From Scatosoma sp964504025 (GTDB taxonomy: Bacteria > Bacillota > Clostridia > Christensenellales > Borkfalkiaceae): a stretch of 64,000 nucleotides of DNA. The position numbers and the translations under genes were made by a program. This document shows positions 52,119 to 60,865 of the stretch, piece by piece. Under the pieces are notes generated by a model that was not told the DNA's origin, ran no database searches, and was given only the letters and a program-made list of their open reading frames with translations. The stretch covers positions 1-64,000 of the forward strand of contig CAZDCO010000001.1 of the NCBI GenBank assembly GCA_964504025.1, read 5' to 3'. Every line of letters begins with the position of its first letter. Position 1 is the stretch's first letter.

Positions 52119-52280
52119 ATGGGAAATGAACAAACGCAAAAAAAGCCCTATAACTCTCCCATGGTAGTTGAGGTAACGTTTGAGGGCGACGTCATTTGTA
52201 GCAGTAGAGATGACGTATTTACAGTGACCAAAGACAACTGGTCTTGGTCTTGGCACGACGGTAGTAACATAGATCAATAA
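52119..52280 (+). CDS. Small 53-residue peptide of unknown function
   Basis: ATG 52119 preceded by AAAGGAGAATAAACT and ending in TAA at 52280. The head KKPYNSPMVVEVTFEGDVICSS follows a pattern seen in many short clostridial and Bacteroidetes peptides (Lys-x-Tyr-x-x-Pro, then a Val/Glu strand, Asp-Val-Ile, Ser-Ser). The tail is polar with an unusual WSWSWHDG cluster. It has no signal sequence. It could be a modified-peptide (RiPP) precursor or a small cytoplasmic companion of the secreted proteins; no modifying enzyme is seen nearby. Confidence 0.65.
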   Translation: MGNEQTQKKPYNSPMVVEVTFEGDVICSSRDDVFTVTKDNWSWSWHDGSNIDQ

Positions 52281-52342
52281 CCTACCGATCCCCGTGTAAC
52301 AAAAAACACAAACTTTTTTTCTAATAATTAAGGAGACAAAAA

Positions 52343-55021
52343 ATGAGTAAGACAATAAAAAGAAACGTATTGATTGTTCTTTTTGCCGTTGTCGCAACGT
52401 TTTCGTTGGCATTCTCGTTCGTATTCAAGAACGCGAAAGCTGAAGAGAGCTCGTCTACCGTATCTGCCGCAATCGGTCAAGCCGACGGCGTCGTGATGCG
52501 GATGGGCGCGTCCGCTCGTCTGACGAGAAACGAAACGTATAGCGACGGTTTGCGTGAAATCGTAACCGTTACGAGCGACGTGTATAAAAAGTTGTCCGAT
52601 ACGAATTCGAAGACTTCGTTGCAAGTATGGTTCACTACCGCGCAAAATTTCGAGACGGCACAAAACCATTCCGTTGAACTTTTGAAAGCAAACTCTCAAG
52701 TATGCGAATTTAAAGTAAACGACTTGTATCCAGTAGGTGATCTTTACTACGGCAACGCAGTGTTGACCAACCTTTCGAGTAAGAACCAACAAGATCTTCA
52801 GTTCGTAGCAATCGGTGTATTGGCAACGACGACAGACGGTAAGACGACCTATCAACTTGGTAGATTCGAAGAAAATGACGTTGCAAACAATACCCGTTCG
52901 TTGTACGAACGCGTAAACGCAGCGTTCTTGTGCGGCGATGACGAATCTAACGCAATTTTGGCGAACTCCACCTATAATAGCTGGTACGGCAAGGATAATC
53001 ACCCGATCATGATCAATACGCAAGAAGATTACAGCAACTTGATCGCACGCGCAAAGAATAACAATTTGAGCAACTTGACAGCGATCAAAAAGTCTTCCGA
53101 CACCTTCACGGGCGAATTTGCGACTAGCGCGTATGCACCTTCGGTAAAAAATACCGTACAAGTAACCGTAAAAGCAAACGGTAAGACGACGGTAATCAAC
53201 GTTCTGGAAAAATCGGATATCACTTCCAAATTGAACGGCTTAAAACCTGCCGATACCGATGACAAGTATTTCGATAGCTGGTCGGTAGAGGGCGAAGGCT
53301 CTATCACCAACGTTGCGTCGAATATCACCGTCAACGCCGTCATGAACGATTATCTCACGATAACCGTAGTGGATAAATATAACACCGAAAACGAAAACGC
53401 AACCATTAAGACGATCGGAAAAGTGAAAGAAGGCGATCTCCTTGCCGATTATATCAACAAAACTACGTTTGCAAGCGCAGCGAAACCCACGGACGCTTCG
53501 CATAGGGGCTATATCGTTACGCCGAACGGTAGCGAAGCAAGCAAAGTTTCCTCTTTGGATAACATCACAGTATCGAAGAACACCACGATCTCTCTTTGGA
53601 TGGCATTGCTTCAAAATATTCAAGTAAACGTGAAAGTGGAAGCTTATAAAGCAACGTGGAATGGTAGAGATTTTAACGATACCAAGTTCCCTGGTTGGGT
53701 AAGGATGAGAGCTGCTAACGAGAGCACTTATCTTGATAAATCGGATGAATTTACCGATTTGCCGCAGGTTACGGGCTACGAAGATGAAAAGATCGACCTG
53801 GCTGCGTTCATGGCTAAGTTGCCTGAGCAATATAAGCTGAACACGACGGCGGCGTTGAACGGCGGCGTTACCATCGACGGTACGACGTTTGCAACCAACC
53901 AAGATATCGTAGAGGGTGAGAACTCGATTGACATTTACTTGGATGCAAATGTTGAAGTGCTCGGTTTCAGCTTGACAGATCTTTACATCGGTGCAAATAT
54001 GTCTGAGTATGGTGATAACTATAACTCTTGCACGGAGTATTTTACCTTGACGAGACGTGAGAACGGTGACGTTGGCGCAATGGTATTCTTTAACGCTTCT
54101 GCTTACAACTCTTTTGTAAATGGTATCGGTATTCTTTTGCCTAAAGATGTAGATAAGCAGCACTATTCTTCCGTTGAAGTAGAATCTGATTATATTTCGG
54201 ACAAAAACTTCTATATTAATATCATAGGTTCTAATCTAGAAGAGCTTAAGGCTGCTGGCAATTTCTCGAACGGTGCTGGCGACTATCTCGGTAAAGGTGC
54301 CATGTCGGCGGCCTGGGGTGAGCCAACTCAAACGTTTAAAAACTTGAACGGTGATATCATGAAGTGCGAAACTGAATTCGTAGATTGTACGGATGTTGTC
54401 TTCACGACTCCGTCGGCTGGTAACTATATGAATGCGACTGTATTCTTGAAGTCGATTACGTATAGTGCGAAAGCGAACATTCCTACCGACGAGAACACCA
54501 CCATGGATGCTACGGAATTGAAGAAGTATGTAAGAGCGCTCTCCAAGGCAGGTACGTTTAGCATCGTAGAAGACGGCGACACGACGGCGTTGCGCTATAC
54601 GGCAACGGAAGATGAGGTGATGACGCTCAGTAATGGTTGGGGTATCGGGTTCTACTTCAACGATATCGATATCACCAAATTTGAGAGCATCAAGGTTACC
54701 TTCAAGATGGCCGCGGACTATTCGAGAAATATTCGTTTCGATGTGAACGATGGTAGCGTTGGATTGAACTTCAACCCCGCTTTGGCAAACAATGGTAAGA
54801 TTTGTACATTAGACGTTTTGAATCTTCCCGACTATAACGGTACGGGTGGATGCACATCTAATGACTACACGAACTTTATTAAAAACGGTACGCCGATTAC
54901 GTCGATTCGCTTGTCTACGGCAGCTCCTCGTGGATCAAATGACAATACTGATAGTGGCTTCACAATCGACGTTTACAGCATCGAGTTCGTCATTAAGAAG
55001 GCTGAAACTCCCCAAGCGTAA
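52343..55021 (+). CDS. Large secreted protein of unknown function
   Basis: An 892-residue protein with a conventional Sec signal peptide cleaved after NAKA (about residue 33). No lipobox, sortase motif or C-terminal anchor is visible, so it may be released or wall-associated. Residues 45-230 recall domains in clostridial surface proteins that follow Ig/InlB modules (VVMRMGASARL, LQFVAIGVLATT). Residues 240-345 and 345-410 look like InlB-type beta-grasp modules. The stretch about 53690-54500 is richer in A/T than its surroundings. The last 200 residues resemble a carbohydrate-binding beta-sandwich. AATTAAGGAGACAAAAA precedes the ATG. Confidence 0.6.
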   Translation: MSKTIKRNVLIVLFAVVATFSLAFSFVFKNAKAEESSSTVSAAIGQADGVVMRMGASARLTRNETYSDGLREIVTVTSDVYKKLSDTNSKTSLQVWFTTAQNFETAQNHSVELLKANSQVCEFKVNDLYPVGDLYYGNAVLTNLSSKNQQDLQFVAIGVLATTTDGKTTYQLGRFEENDVANNTRSLYERVNAAFLCGDDESNAILANSTYNSWYGKDNHPIMINTQEDYSNLIARAKNNNLSNLTAIKKSSDTFTGEFATSAYAPSVKNTVQVTVKANGKTTVINVLEKSDITSKLNGLKPADTDDKYFDSWSVEGEGSITNVASNITVNAVMNDYLTITVVDKYNTENENATIKTIGKVKEGDLLADYINKTTFASAAKPTDASHRGYIVTPNGSEASKVSSLDNITVSKNTTISLWMALLQNIQVNVKVEAYKATWNGRDFNDTKFPGWVRMRAANESTYLDKSDEFTDLPQVTGYEDEKIDLAAFMAKLPEQYKLNTTAALNGGVTIDGTTFATNQDIVEGENSIDIYLDANVEVLGFSLTDLYIGANMSEYGDNYNSCTEYFTLTRRENGDVGAMVFFNASAYNSFVNGIGILLPKDVDKQHYSSVEVESDYISDKNFYINIIGSNLEELKAAGNFSNGAGDYLGKGAMSAAWGEPTQTFKNLNGDIMKCETEFVDCTDVVFTTPSAGNYMNATVFLKSITYSAKANIPTDENTTMDATELKKYVRALSKAGTFSIVEDGDTTALRYTATEDEVMTLSNGWGIGFYFNDIDITKFESIKVTFKMAADYSRNIRFDVNDGSVGLNFNPALANNGKICTLDVLNLPDYNGTGGCTSNDYTNFIKNGTPITSIRLSTAAPRGSNDNTDSGFTIDVYSIEFVIKKAETPQA

Positions 55022-55083
55022 CGCGTAAGGAAAACTTCGTGTCTATACGATACGATATCGAAAAAAATAACGTAATATAGCAC

Positions 55084-55132
55084 GACGGCGGAGTTGTTGC
55101 GAAAAATGCTCGCAGCAACTCCGTTTCCGTCG
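55084..55132 (+). other. Strong hairpin before the fucosidase gene
   Basis: CGGAGTTGTTGCGA pairs with CGCAGCAACTCCG, extended by flanking GACGG/CCGTC. Only three T follow, so termination would be partial. It may lower transcription into the fucosidase gene. Confidence 0.65.
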
Positions 55133-55149
55133 CTATCAAGGATAAAAAC

Positions 55150-56349
55150 ATGAAAGATTATCAATACGTAAAAGATTTTCAAAACTTAGGCATAGGTTTG
55201 TTCGTGCACTTCGGCTTATACAGCAAGCTGGGCAAGGGCGAATGGTGCTTACACCTCAACAAGCGGTTGACGGTGGAGCGGTATGAACGCCTCGCGCAAG
55301 AATTCCACGTCAAGAAGAACTGGGCGAAGGAGCTGGTCAAGACGGCGAAAGCGTTAGGGGCGCGGTATATCACGATCACTACGCGCCACCACGACGGCTT
55401 TTCGTTGTACGACACGAAAGGGTTATCGACGTACGACAGCATGCAATGCTGCGGTCGCGATCTGATGGGCGAATTCGTTGCGGCGTGTCGCGAGGGGGGG
55501 ATCGTACCCTTCTTCTATCACACTCTGCTCGATTGGCACGTACCCGAATACAAGGAGAACTTCCCTGCGTATATCGACTATTTGGTGAAGAGTTTGGAGG
55601 TGCTTTGCACTTCGTACGGCGAGATCGGTGGTTTTTGGTTCGACGGCATGTGGGACAAGCCGGACGCGGACTGGCAAGAGGATCGGATCTACGGGACGTT
55701 GAGAAAGTATCAACCGAACGCGATGATCATCAACAACACGGGTTTAAGCGCGCAAGGCAAAGTGGGGCATCCGGAGATCGACAGCGTTACCTTCGAGCGC
55801 GGTACGCCCACGATGGTGGGAGATTCGGACAGACCGCGTGCAAGCGAGATGTGTCAAATTTTGAACGATCACTGGGGATACGCGAAGAACGACTGCAACT
55901 ACAAGTCGGTGAAGGAACTGATCAGCGATTTGGTGTCCTGTCGTTCGTGCAACTGCAATTTCCTATTGAACGTCGGTTTGATGGGGAACGGCGGCGTAAA
56001 ACCGATTGACGGGTGTATTTTAGGCGAAATCGGGCACTGGATCAAGGCGAACAAAAGCTTTATCTACAAGGTGCACGCGTGTGATATTCAGGCGGAAAAC
56101 GCCGTCGTCGTTACGGACGGAGAGTACTATTACGCGATCGGTACGAACTTCGTGGTCGGCGGCGACAACAACGTTGCGAAAGCCGGTGCGCAGACAATGA
56201 TCAAGGTGCACGCGGATATCTGCAATGCCACTTGGCTGGATAACGGCAAGAGAATTCGGTTGAAGAACAACTCGTTCGCGAACGAGCCGTTCGAATACGG
56301 TGCGAGCCTTGCGGTGCGCGTGGCGAAATTCTCGCTGAAAAACAAATAA
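55150..56349 (+). CDS. Alpha-L-fucosidase-like enzyme (GH29)
   Basis: A 399-residue cytoplasmic enzyme without signal peptide. GH29 features: LGIGLFVHFGLYS at the start, TTRHHDGFSLYD near residue 78, and GGFWFDGMWDK near 160, whose aspartate is the expected nucleophile. The C-terminal 80 residues are a short beta-domain. Fucosidases remove terminal fucose with retention. A cytoplasmic site fits hydrolysis of imported oligosaccharides, in line with the upstream transporter. AAGGATAAAAAC precedes the ATG. Confidence 0.85.
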   Translation: MKDYQYVKDFQNLGIGLFVHFGLYSKLGKGEWCLHLNKRLTVERYERLAQEFHVKKNWAKELVKTAKALGARYITITTRHHDGFSLYDTKGLSTYDSMQCCGRDLMGEFVAACREGGIVPFFYHTLLDWHVPEYKENFPAYIDYLVKSLEVLCTSYGEIGGFWFDGMWDKPDADWQEDRIYGTLRKYQPNAMIINNTGLSAQGKVGHPEIDSVTFERGTPTMVGDSDRPRASEMCQILNDHWGYAKNDCNYKSVKELISDLVSCRSCNCNFLLNVGLMGNGGVKPIDGCILGEIGHWIKANKSFIYKVHACDIQAENAVVVTDGEYYYAIGTNFVVGGDNNVAKAGAQTMIKVHADICNATWLDNGKRIRLKNNSFANEPFEYGASLAVRVAKFSLKNK

Positions 56350-56375
56350 GAGTGAAACGAGATAAACTCGATAGC

Positions 56376-56404
56376 TTGACAAGAGCGTCGTAAAATGCTA
56401 TACT
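56376..56404 (+). promoter_or_regulatory. Sigma-A promoter for pgm remnant and manA
   Basis: TTGACA (56376-56381) and TATACT (56399-56404), spacer 17, just after the fucosidase stop. The active-looking promoter now serves a broken gene and manA. Confidence 0.85.
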
Positions 56405-56461
56405 GTTCTCAACGGGAGCGGAAAGCGTTTTACGGCGTTTTTTTGTTTGGTAGGGTAGAAT

Positions 56462-56746
56462 ATGAACGAATTCAAAATTGAAAACGAGTATGCGTTTTGG
56501 TAGAAAAATTGTGCCGACGACGAAGAATTGTACGGCGAGCTGACGGCGATTGCGGTAACGGACTTTGCGTTGGGGGTAGACGGGCTGCCGAAGAGTAACG
56601 TCGTACGGTTTAGAAACGACGATATGCGGATCATTTTCCGCCCGAGCGGCACAGAACCGAAATGGAAGCTGTATTTGCAAGTCAAAGGCGAAACGAAAGC
56701 GACGCTTGCGGAAGTCAGAAAGGCGGTAGAAACGCGTTTGTCGTAA
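56462..56746 (+). pseudogene. Phosphoglucomutase/phosphomannomutase remnant with internal deletion
   Basis: A single frame starts with 13 codons, meets TAG at 56501-56503, and continues for 81 more codons to the stop at 56746. The beginning (EYAFW, stop, KNCADDEELYGEL) resembles the N-terminal end of this family. The remainder is the family C-terminus with the phosphate-binding RPSGTEPK. The roughly 450 residues between, including the active serine and metal sites, are missing. It sits between the fucosidase and manA, where a sugar-phosphate mutase would make sense. Confidence 0.8.
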
Positions 56747-56761
56747 GCGAAGGGAGAAAGT

Positions 56762-57682
56762 ATGGTAAAGTTAAAACCGGTGTTAAAAGACTATTTATGG
56801 GGTGGAGAGCGGCTGAAAGGGCTGTTCGGGCGCGAAAAGGAGGGCGTGATCGCCGAAAGCTGGGAAGTGTCCGTGCATAAGGACGGCGAAAGCGTGATCG
56901 ACGGCGAGAACGTTACGCTGTCGCAATATTTGCAAGCAAACCCCACGGCGGTGGACGGAAAGGGGGGTAAACTCCCCGTGTTGATCAAATATATCGACGC
57001 GGCGCAGAACTTGTCCGTACAGGTGCACCCCGACGATACGTACGCGCAGGCGAACGAGGGGGACAACGGCAAGACGGAAACGTGGTATATCGTCGCGGCG
57101 TCCGAGGGCGCAGGGATCTATTGCGGTTTGAAGCGCAACGTGGACAAGGACGAGTTTTTGCGCAAAATTCAAGACGGCACGGTGGAAGAATTGCTCAATT
57201 TTATTCCCGTAAAGTCGGGCGATTGTTACCTGATCAAAGCAGGGACGTTGCACGCGATCGGCGCTGGCTGCGTCATTTGCGAAGTGCAACAAAACAGCAA
57301 CGTAACCTACCGCGTGTACGATTATAACCGCCGCGGTGCGGACGGTAAGCTGCGCCCCTTGCATATCGACAAAGCGTTGGACGTGATCGATTTCCGTGCG
57401 TTCCAAGACGAAACGCACGGCGGAGAGTATCTTCCCGTGCAAAACGGCGGCAAAATTCGCCTTTTGACGCAGTGTCCGTACTTCCGCTGTCGAGAGTTGG
57501 TTTTGTGCGGTAAATACGCGGAAAACAGCCTTAAATCGTTCACGGCGATCAATTTCATTTGCGGAAACGGGAAAATCAACGGGCAACCGTTCGTAACGGG
57601 CGACAGTTTCTTCCTTTCTTGCGGCGAATCGTTTGAAATCGAGGGGAATACCACGGCGATCCTCACGACGGAGAACGTATAA
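56762..57682 (+). CDS. manA: Mannose-6-phosphate isomerase, class I short form
   Basis: A 306-residue cupin-fold zinc enzyme interconverting mannose-6-phosphate and fructose-6-phosphate, of Bacillus-type length. Signatures are KDYLWGG, AESWEVSVH, the metal site VQVHPDD (about residue 83) with KTETWY, and IKAGTLHAIGAGCVICEVQQ. AAGGGAGAAAGT precedes ATG 56762. It is transcribed with the pgm remnant, ending at two terminators. Confidence 0.94.
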   Translation: MVKLKPVLKDYLWGGERLKGLFGREKEGVIAESWEVSVHKDGESVIDGENVTLSQYLQANPTAVDGKGGKLPVLIKYIDAAQNLSVQVHPDDTYAQANEGDNGKTETWYIVAASEGAGIYCGLKRNVDKDEFLRKIQDGTVEELLNFIPVKSGDCYLIKAGTLHAIGAGCVICEVQQNSNVTYRVYDYNRRGADGKLRPLHIDKALDVIDFRAFQDETHGGEYLPVQNGGKIRLLTQCPYFRCRELVLCGKYAENSLKSFTAINFICGNGKINGQPFVTGDSFFLSCGESFEIEGNTTAILTTENV

Positions 57683-57698
57683 CCTAAAAAACGCTGAA

Positions 57699-57755
57699 AA
57701 ACCTCCTATTATGCCTGACATAATACCTATGTGTGACATAATAGGAGGTTTTTTG
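57699..57755 (+). terminator. Terminator of manA with internal repeats
   Basis: AAACCTCCTATTATG pairs with CATAATAGGAGGTTT, followed by TTTTT. The loop and the DNA after the terminator share a repeat (ATAATACCTATGTGTG at 57720 and 57768), so the element seems partly duplicated. Confidence 0.85.
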
Positions 57756-57791
57756 TACTATGCGTGATATAATACCTATGTGTGGCATAAT

Positions 57792-57820
57792 AAAAACTCC
57801 GTCGGTTTGGCGGAGTTTTT
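57792..57820. terminator. Bidirectional terminator between manA and potD
   Basis: AAAAACTCCG pairs with CGGAGTTTTT around a 9-base loop, with T-runs on both strands. It ends the minus-strand pot operon. Confidence 0.88.
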
Positions 57821-57840
57821 ATCGTTCGTGCGTATTTTAG

Positions 57841-59205
57841 CTATTTGATCGTGATCCAAATGCGGTTTGCGCGTTCGTTCTCTTCGGCGGTGAAATATTG
57901 CATGACCACCAAGCGATCGATCGTTTCTTGATCGGGGTATTGCGCGAACAGTTGTCTATGCTCTTGGTCGGCGGCTGTGGTGAGCTTTCGTCCTTCGCCG
58001 AAGAAGTAAGTCAAATCGTATTCTACGGTATTTTCCTCGTTTTCGTCCGCGCCGTACGTTTCTTTGATATAATCGTAAACGGCGTTTTCACCCGTGGCAG
58101 GGCCGCTGATACAGCTCGTATATCCGACGTATGCGGTGTTGCGTACGGCGTTTTCGGGCAGGGAGAGGAAGTTGACGAACGCTTGCGCCGCGGCTTTTTG
58201 TTCGGCGTCGATTCCTTTGAGCATTACCCAGCCGTCGAACCAGAGGTTGGACGCCGCTTCGGGAATGACGTATTCCAACGCCAAGCCGTATTCTTCCGCT
58301 TTATTCAAGACGTACACCGCGTCGCCGCTCCATTGATAGGACACGTCGAATTTACCGGTGATAATATCCATTTTTCCTTCGTCCGTTTCCAAACCGTACA
58401 AATTTTGCCGCGTTTTGACCAACTCTTCCCGAACGGCGTTCATCGTAGCTTCGTCCGTGCGGTTCATTACGTCGTTGAGATAGGCTTTATATTCGGACAA
58501 GGACACGCGCCCGTGCTTCAAATCGTCCTTTTTTGCCAGCAATTCGTTCTCGTACAGTGTACCGAGTCCCGTAAAGTAGGCGTCGCGCACGTTGTCTTTC
58601 GAGGTGATTTTGCGTTTATATTTCTCGTTTTGGAAAATACTCCAACGCTTCGCGTCCTCGCGCGCAACCGATTCGGGGTTGATGACGAAGCCCGTCGTAC
58701 CCCACATATACCCTGCGGCGTACTTGCTCCACGGCTCGCCTTGCGCCGTTTTGCCCGTATCGAAAACGCCCTTCGTACCGTCGTAGATGTATGGGGAAAC
58801 GTTTTGCGCGTAGTAGTTATGCTCGCCGCTCGCGTCGTAAAATTCGTTGTCGTACGGTTCGAGCTTGTCCTCCGCGGCGAGCTTCATGATCATATATTCC
58901 GACGGGCACAGTAGATCGTATCGATCGCCCATATTGATTTTGTTGTACATGGTTTCGTTGTCCTGAATGGAAACGTACTCCACGTGAATTTTCTTGTGAT
59001 AGACTTGTTCGTACCAAGCCTCGAACTCTTCGTACATAGGCTTGCTGCCGACCGCGTAGCTGTCCTCGCCGCCCTCGTCGATATATTCGTCCCAGCTGCC
59101 GACGCGTAAGGTGAGTACGTCGCTGCCGTCGTCGCAGGCGGTAAAGGAGAGGGAGGACAAAAACAGCATCGTCGCCAACAGGGTTACGGAAGTGCGTTTT
59201 TTCAT
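57841..59205 (-). CDS. potD: Spermidine/putrescine-binding lipoprotein
   Basis: A 454-residue lipoprotein with lipobox SFTAC (Cys24) and a PotD-type fold: LTLRVGSWDEYID, MYNKINMGDRYDLLCPSEYM, YMWGTTGFVINPE, and EAASNLWFDGWVMLKG. It captures polyamines for PotABC. It is longer than E. coli PotD (about 350) through extra surface segments. It is the last gene of the operon and overlaps potC by 4 bases, preceded by AAGGAGGAAAAAGAA. Confidence 0.9.
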   Translation of the reverse strand: MKKRTSVTLLATMLFLSSLSFTACDDGSDVLTLRVGSWDEYIDEGGEDSYAVGSKPMYEEFEAWYEQVYHKKIHVEYVSIQDNETMYNKINMGDRYDLLCPSEYMIMKLAAEDKLEPYDNEFYDASGEHNYYAQNVSPYIYDGTKGVFDTGKTAQGEPWSKYAAGYMWGTTGFVINPESVAREDAKRWSIFQNEKYKRKITSKDNVRDAYFTGLGTLYENELLAKKDDLKHGRVSLSEYKAYLNDVMNRTDEATMNAVREELVKTRQNLYGLETDEGKMDIITGKFDVSYQWSGDAVYVLNKAEEYGLALEYVIPEAASNLWFDGWVMLKGIDAEQKAAAQAFVNFLSLPENAVRNTAYVGYTSCISGPATGENAVYDYIKETYGADENEENTVEYDLTYFFGEGRKLTTAADQEHRQLFAQYPDQETIDRLVVMQYFTAEENERANRIWITIK

Positions 59206-60017
59206 TTCTTTTTCCTCCTTGCGTTCTTATACGCGAGTACGTTGGACACGATCACGACCAAGAGAATGATAAAGAATATAATCGCGGTAAACGCCCAGTA
59301 TGCCGCCTTGATCTTCGCGCCCAACACGTTGTTTTTATCCAAACCGTAGATATGCGTGCTGATCGTCGCGAACGAATCGGGTTTTGTGTACGCCGCAATG
59401 ACGTAATCGTCCAAGGACAGCGTAACGGAAAGCAGGAAACCGGAGATAATTCCGGGTAAAATTTGCGGAATGATCACTTTGAACAGAGCTTTCGTGGGCG
59501 TCGCGCCTAAGTCTAACGCCGCCTCGTACAAGTTGTTGTCCATTTGTTTCAACTTTGGTATGACGGATAACACTACGAAAGGTGCGCATACGAGCGTTTG
59601 TCCCACGACCAAGGGGATATACGTCGATTTATCGATACCGAGAAAGGACACGAGCAGGGCGAACGAAATCGCCGTTACGACGTCCGCGTTGATGACGGGC
59701 AAACGGTTGACCGCGGAGAGTGCCGCACTCGTCTTCTTTTTGGAGTAAAAGATACCGATCGCGCCGATCGTACCGAGCGCGGTAGAGATCGTCGCCACGA
59801 CGAGAGCCAACGCCATCGTTTGCAACACGACCTTTAACGGTTCGTGATCGAAGTTGAAGAAATATTGATAATGCTCCCACGAAAAGGACGTCCAACTGTC
59901 TTGAATATAATCGCCCGACTTAAAGCTGTTGACGGTTAAAAAGACGATAGGGAAGTAGATAAACGCTAGCGTGAGAGCGATAAAGCTCCATTTTGCTATG
60001 CTTTTGAGTTTTACCAT
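59202..60017 (-). CDS. potC: Spermidine/putrescine permease
   Basis: A 271-residue permease with six helices. The EAA loop reads EAALDLGATPTKALFKVIIPQI. The start (SIAKWSFIALTLAFIYFPIVFLTVNSF) and LSLDDYVIAAY are typical of PotC. It overlaps potB by 7 bases. Confidence 0.93.
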   Translation of the reverse strand: MVKLKSIAKWSFIALTLAFIYFPIVFLTVNSFKSGDYIQDSWTSFSWEHYQYFFNFDHEPLKVVLQTMALALVVATISTALGTIGAIGIFYSKKKTSAALSAVNRLPVINADVVTAISFALLVSFLGIDKSTYIPLVVGQTLVCAPFVVLSVIPKLKQMDNNLYEAALDLGATPTKALFKVIIPQILPGIISGFLLSVTLSLDDYVIAAYTKPDSFATISTHIYGLDKNNVLGAKIKAAYWAFTAIIFFIILLVVIVSNVLAYKNARRKKK

Positions 60018-60865
60018 AACGAAGTACCTCTCGTGCCTGTTTCTTCTTCGTTTTCAAAGCCGCCCGTAAGCCACGTAACGGCGAACATGAACACCAACAA
60101 CACCAACGCGACGAACGAGCCGTCGTGCCACAGTCCGCCCGTGAAATAATCGTCGATCAGTTTGCCGAAGATTTTTACGTTGCGGTAGGTGAGGTAGTTG
60201 GAAACGACGTAGTTCGTCATGGACGGTAAAAATACCATGGAAATACCGCTGACGATGCCCGATTTGGAGAGGGGGAGGGTAACTTTGATAAACGCCTTCG
60301 CGTTCGTCGCGCCCAAGTCTTTTGCCGCTTCCAAATAACTCTTGTCGATTTTGATGATCGTGGTATAGATAGGCAGGATCATAAACGGCAGGAAATCGTA
60401 GACCATACCGATGATCGTGTTGACGATATTCCACCCGTCCGATTTATTGTACGTACCGAGCCAAACGAATAACTCTTTCAAAGCGTTGATACGCAATACG
60501 AAATTTACCCACATGGGCACGATAAACAAAAGGAGCAACGTCGATTTGTTTTTGAGTTTGCAGTTTGCGATGATATACGCCACGGGATAGGCGATCAAGA
60601 GGCAAACGATCGTGCTGACGAGGGAAATGAACAAGCTGCGTACGATCGTCAAAAACGTAGGGGAAGAAAAGAAAGCCCAAAAGCCCTTTCCGCTATCGTC
60701 GAAAAAGAAGAGTAACGAATCGAAGGTGAATTCGTGTTGATCATTGGTAAAGGCGTAGTAGAGCACGATCAGAAGGGGTGCAACCACGAATACCGCCAAA
60801 AACAACGCGTAGGGGATCGCGAGCAGTTTTCGGGAAAAATGCAATTTGCGTTTCGTTTTCGTCAT
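60011..60865 (-). CDS. potB: Spermidine/putrescine permease
   Basis: A 284-residue permease with six helices; EAA loop EAAKDLGATNAKAFIKVTLP and a PotB-like FVVAPLLIVLYYAF start. ATG at 60865 overlaps the potA stop by one base (TGATG), with GGAGGAAAG upstream; a GTG one codon earlier is less likely. Confidence 0.93.
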   Translation of the reverse strand: MTKTKRKLHFSRKLLAIPYALFLAVFVVAPLLIVLYYAFTNDQHEFTFDSLLFFFDDSGKGFWAFFSSPTFLTIVRSLFISLVSTIVCLLIAYPVAYIIANCKLKNKSTLLLLFIVPMWVNFVLRINALKELFVWLGTYNKSDGWNIVNTIIGMVYDFLPFMILPIYTTIIKIDKSYLEAAKDLGATNAKAFIKVTLPLSKSGIVSGISMVFLPSMTNYVVSNYLTYRNVKIFGKLIDDYFTGGLWHDGSFVALVLLVFMFAVTWLTGGFENEEETGTRGTSLW

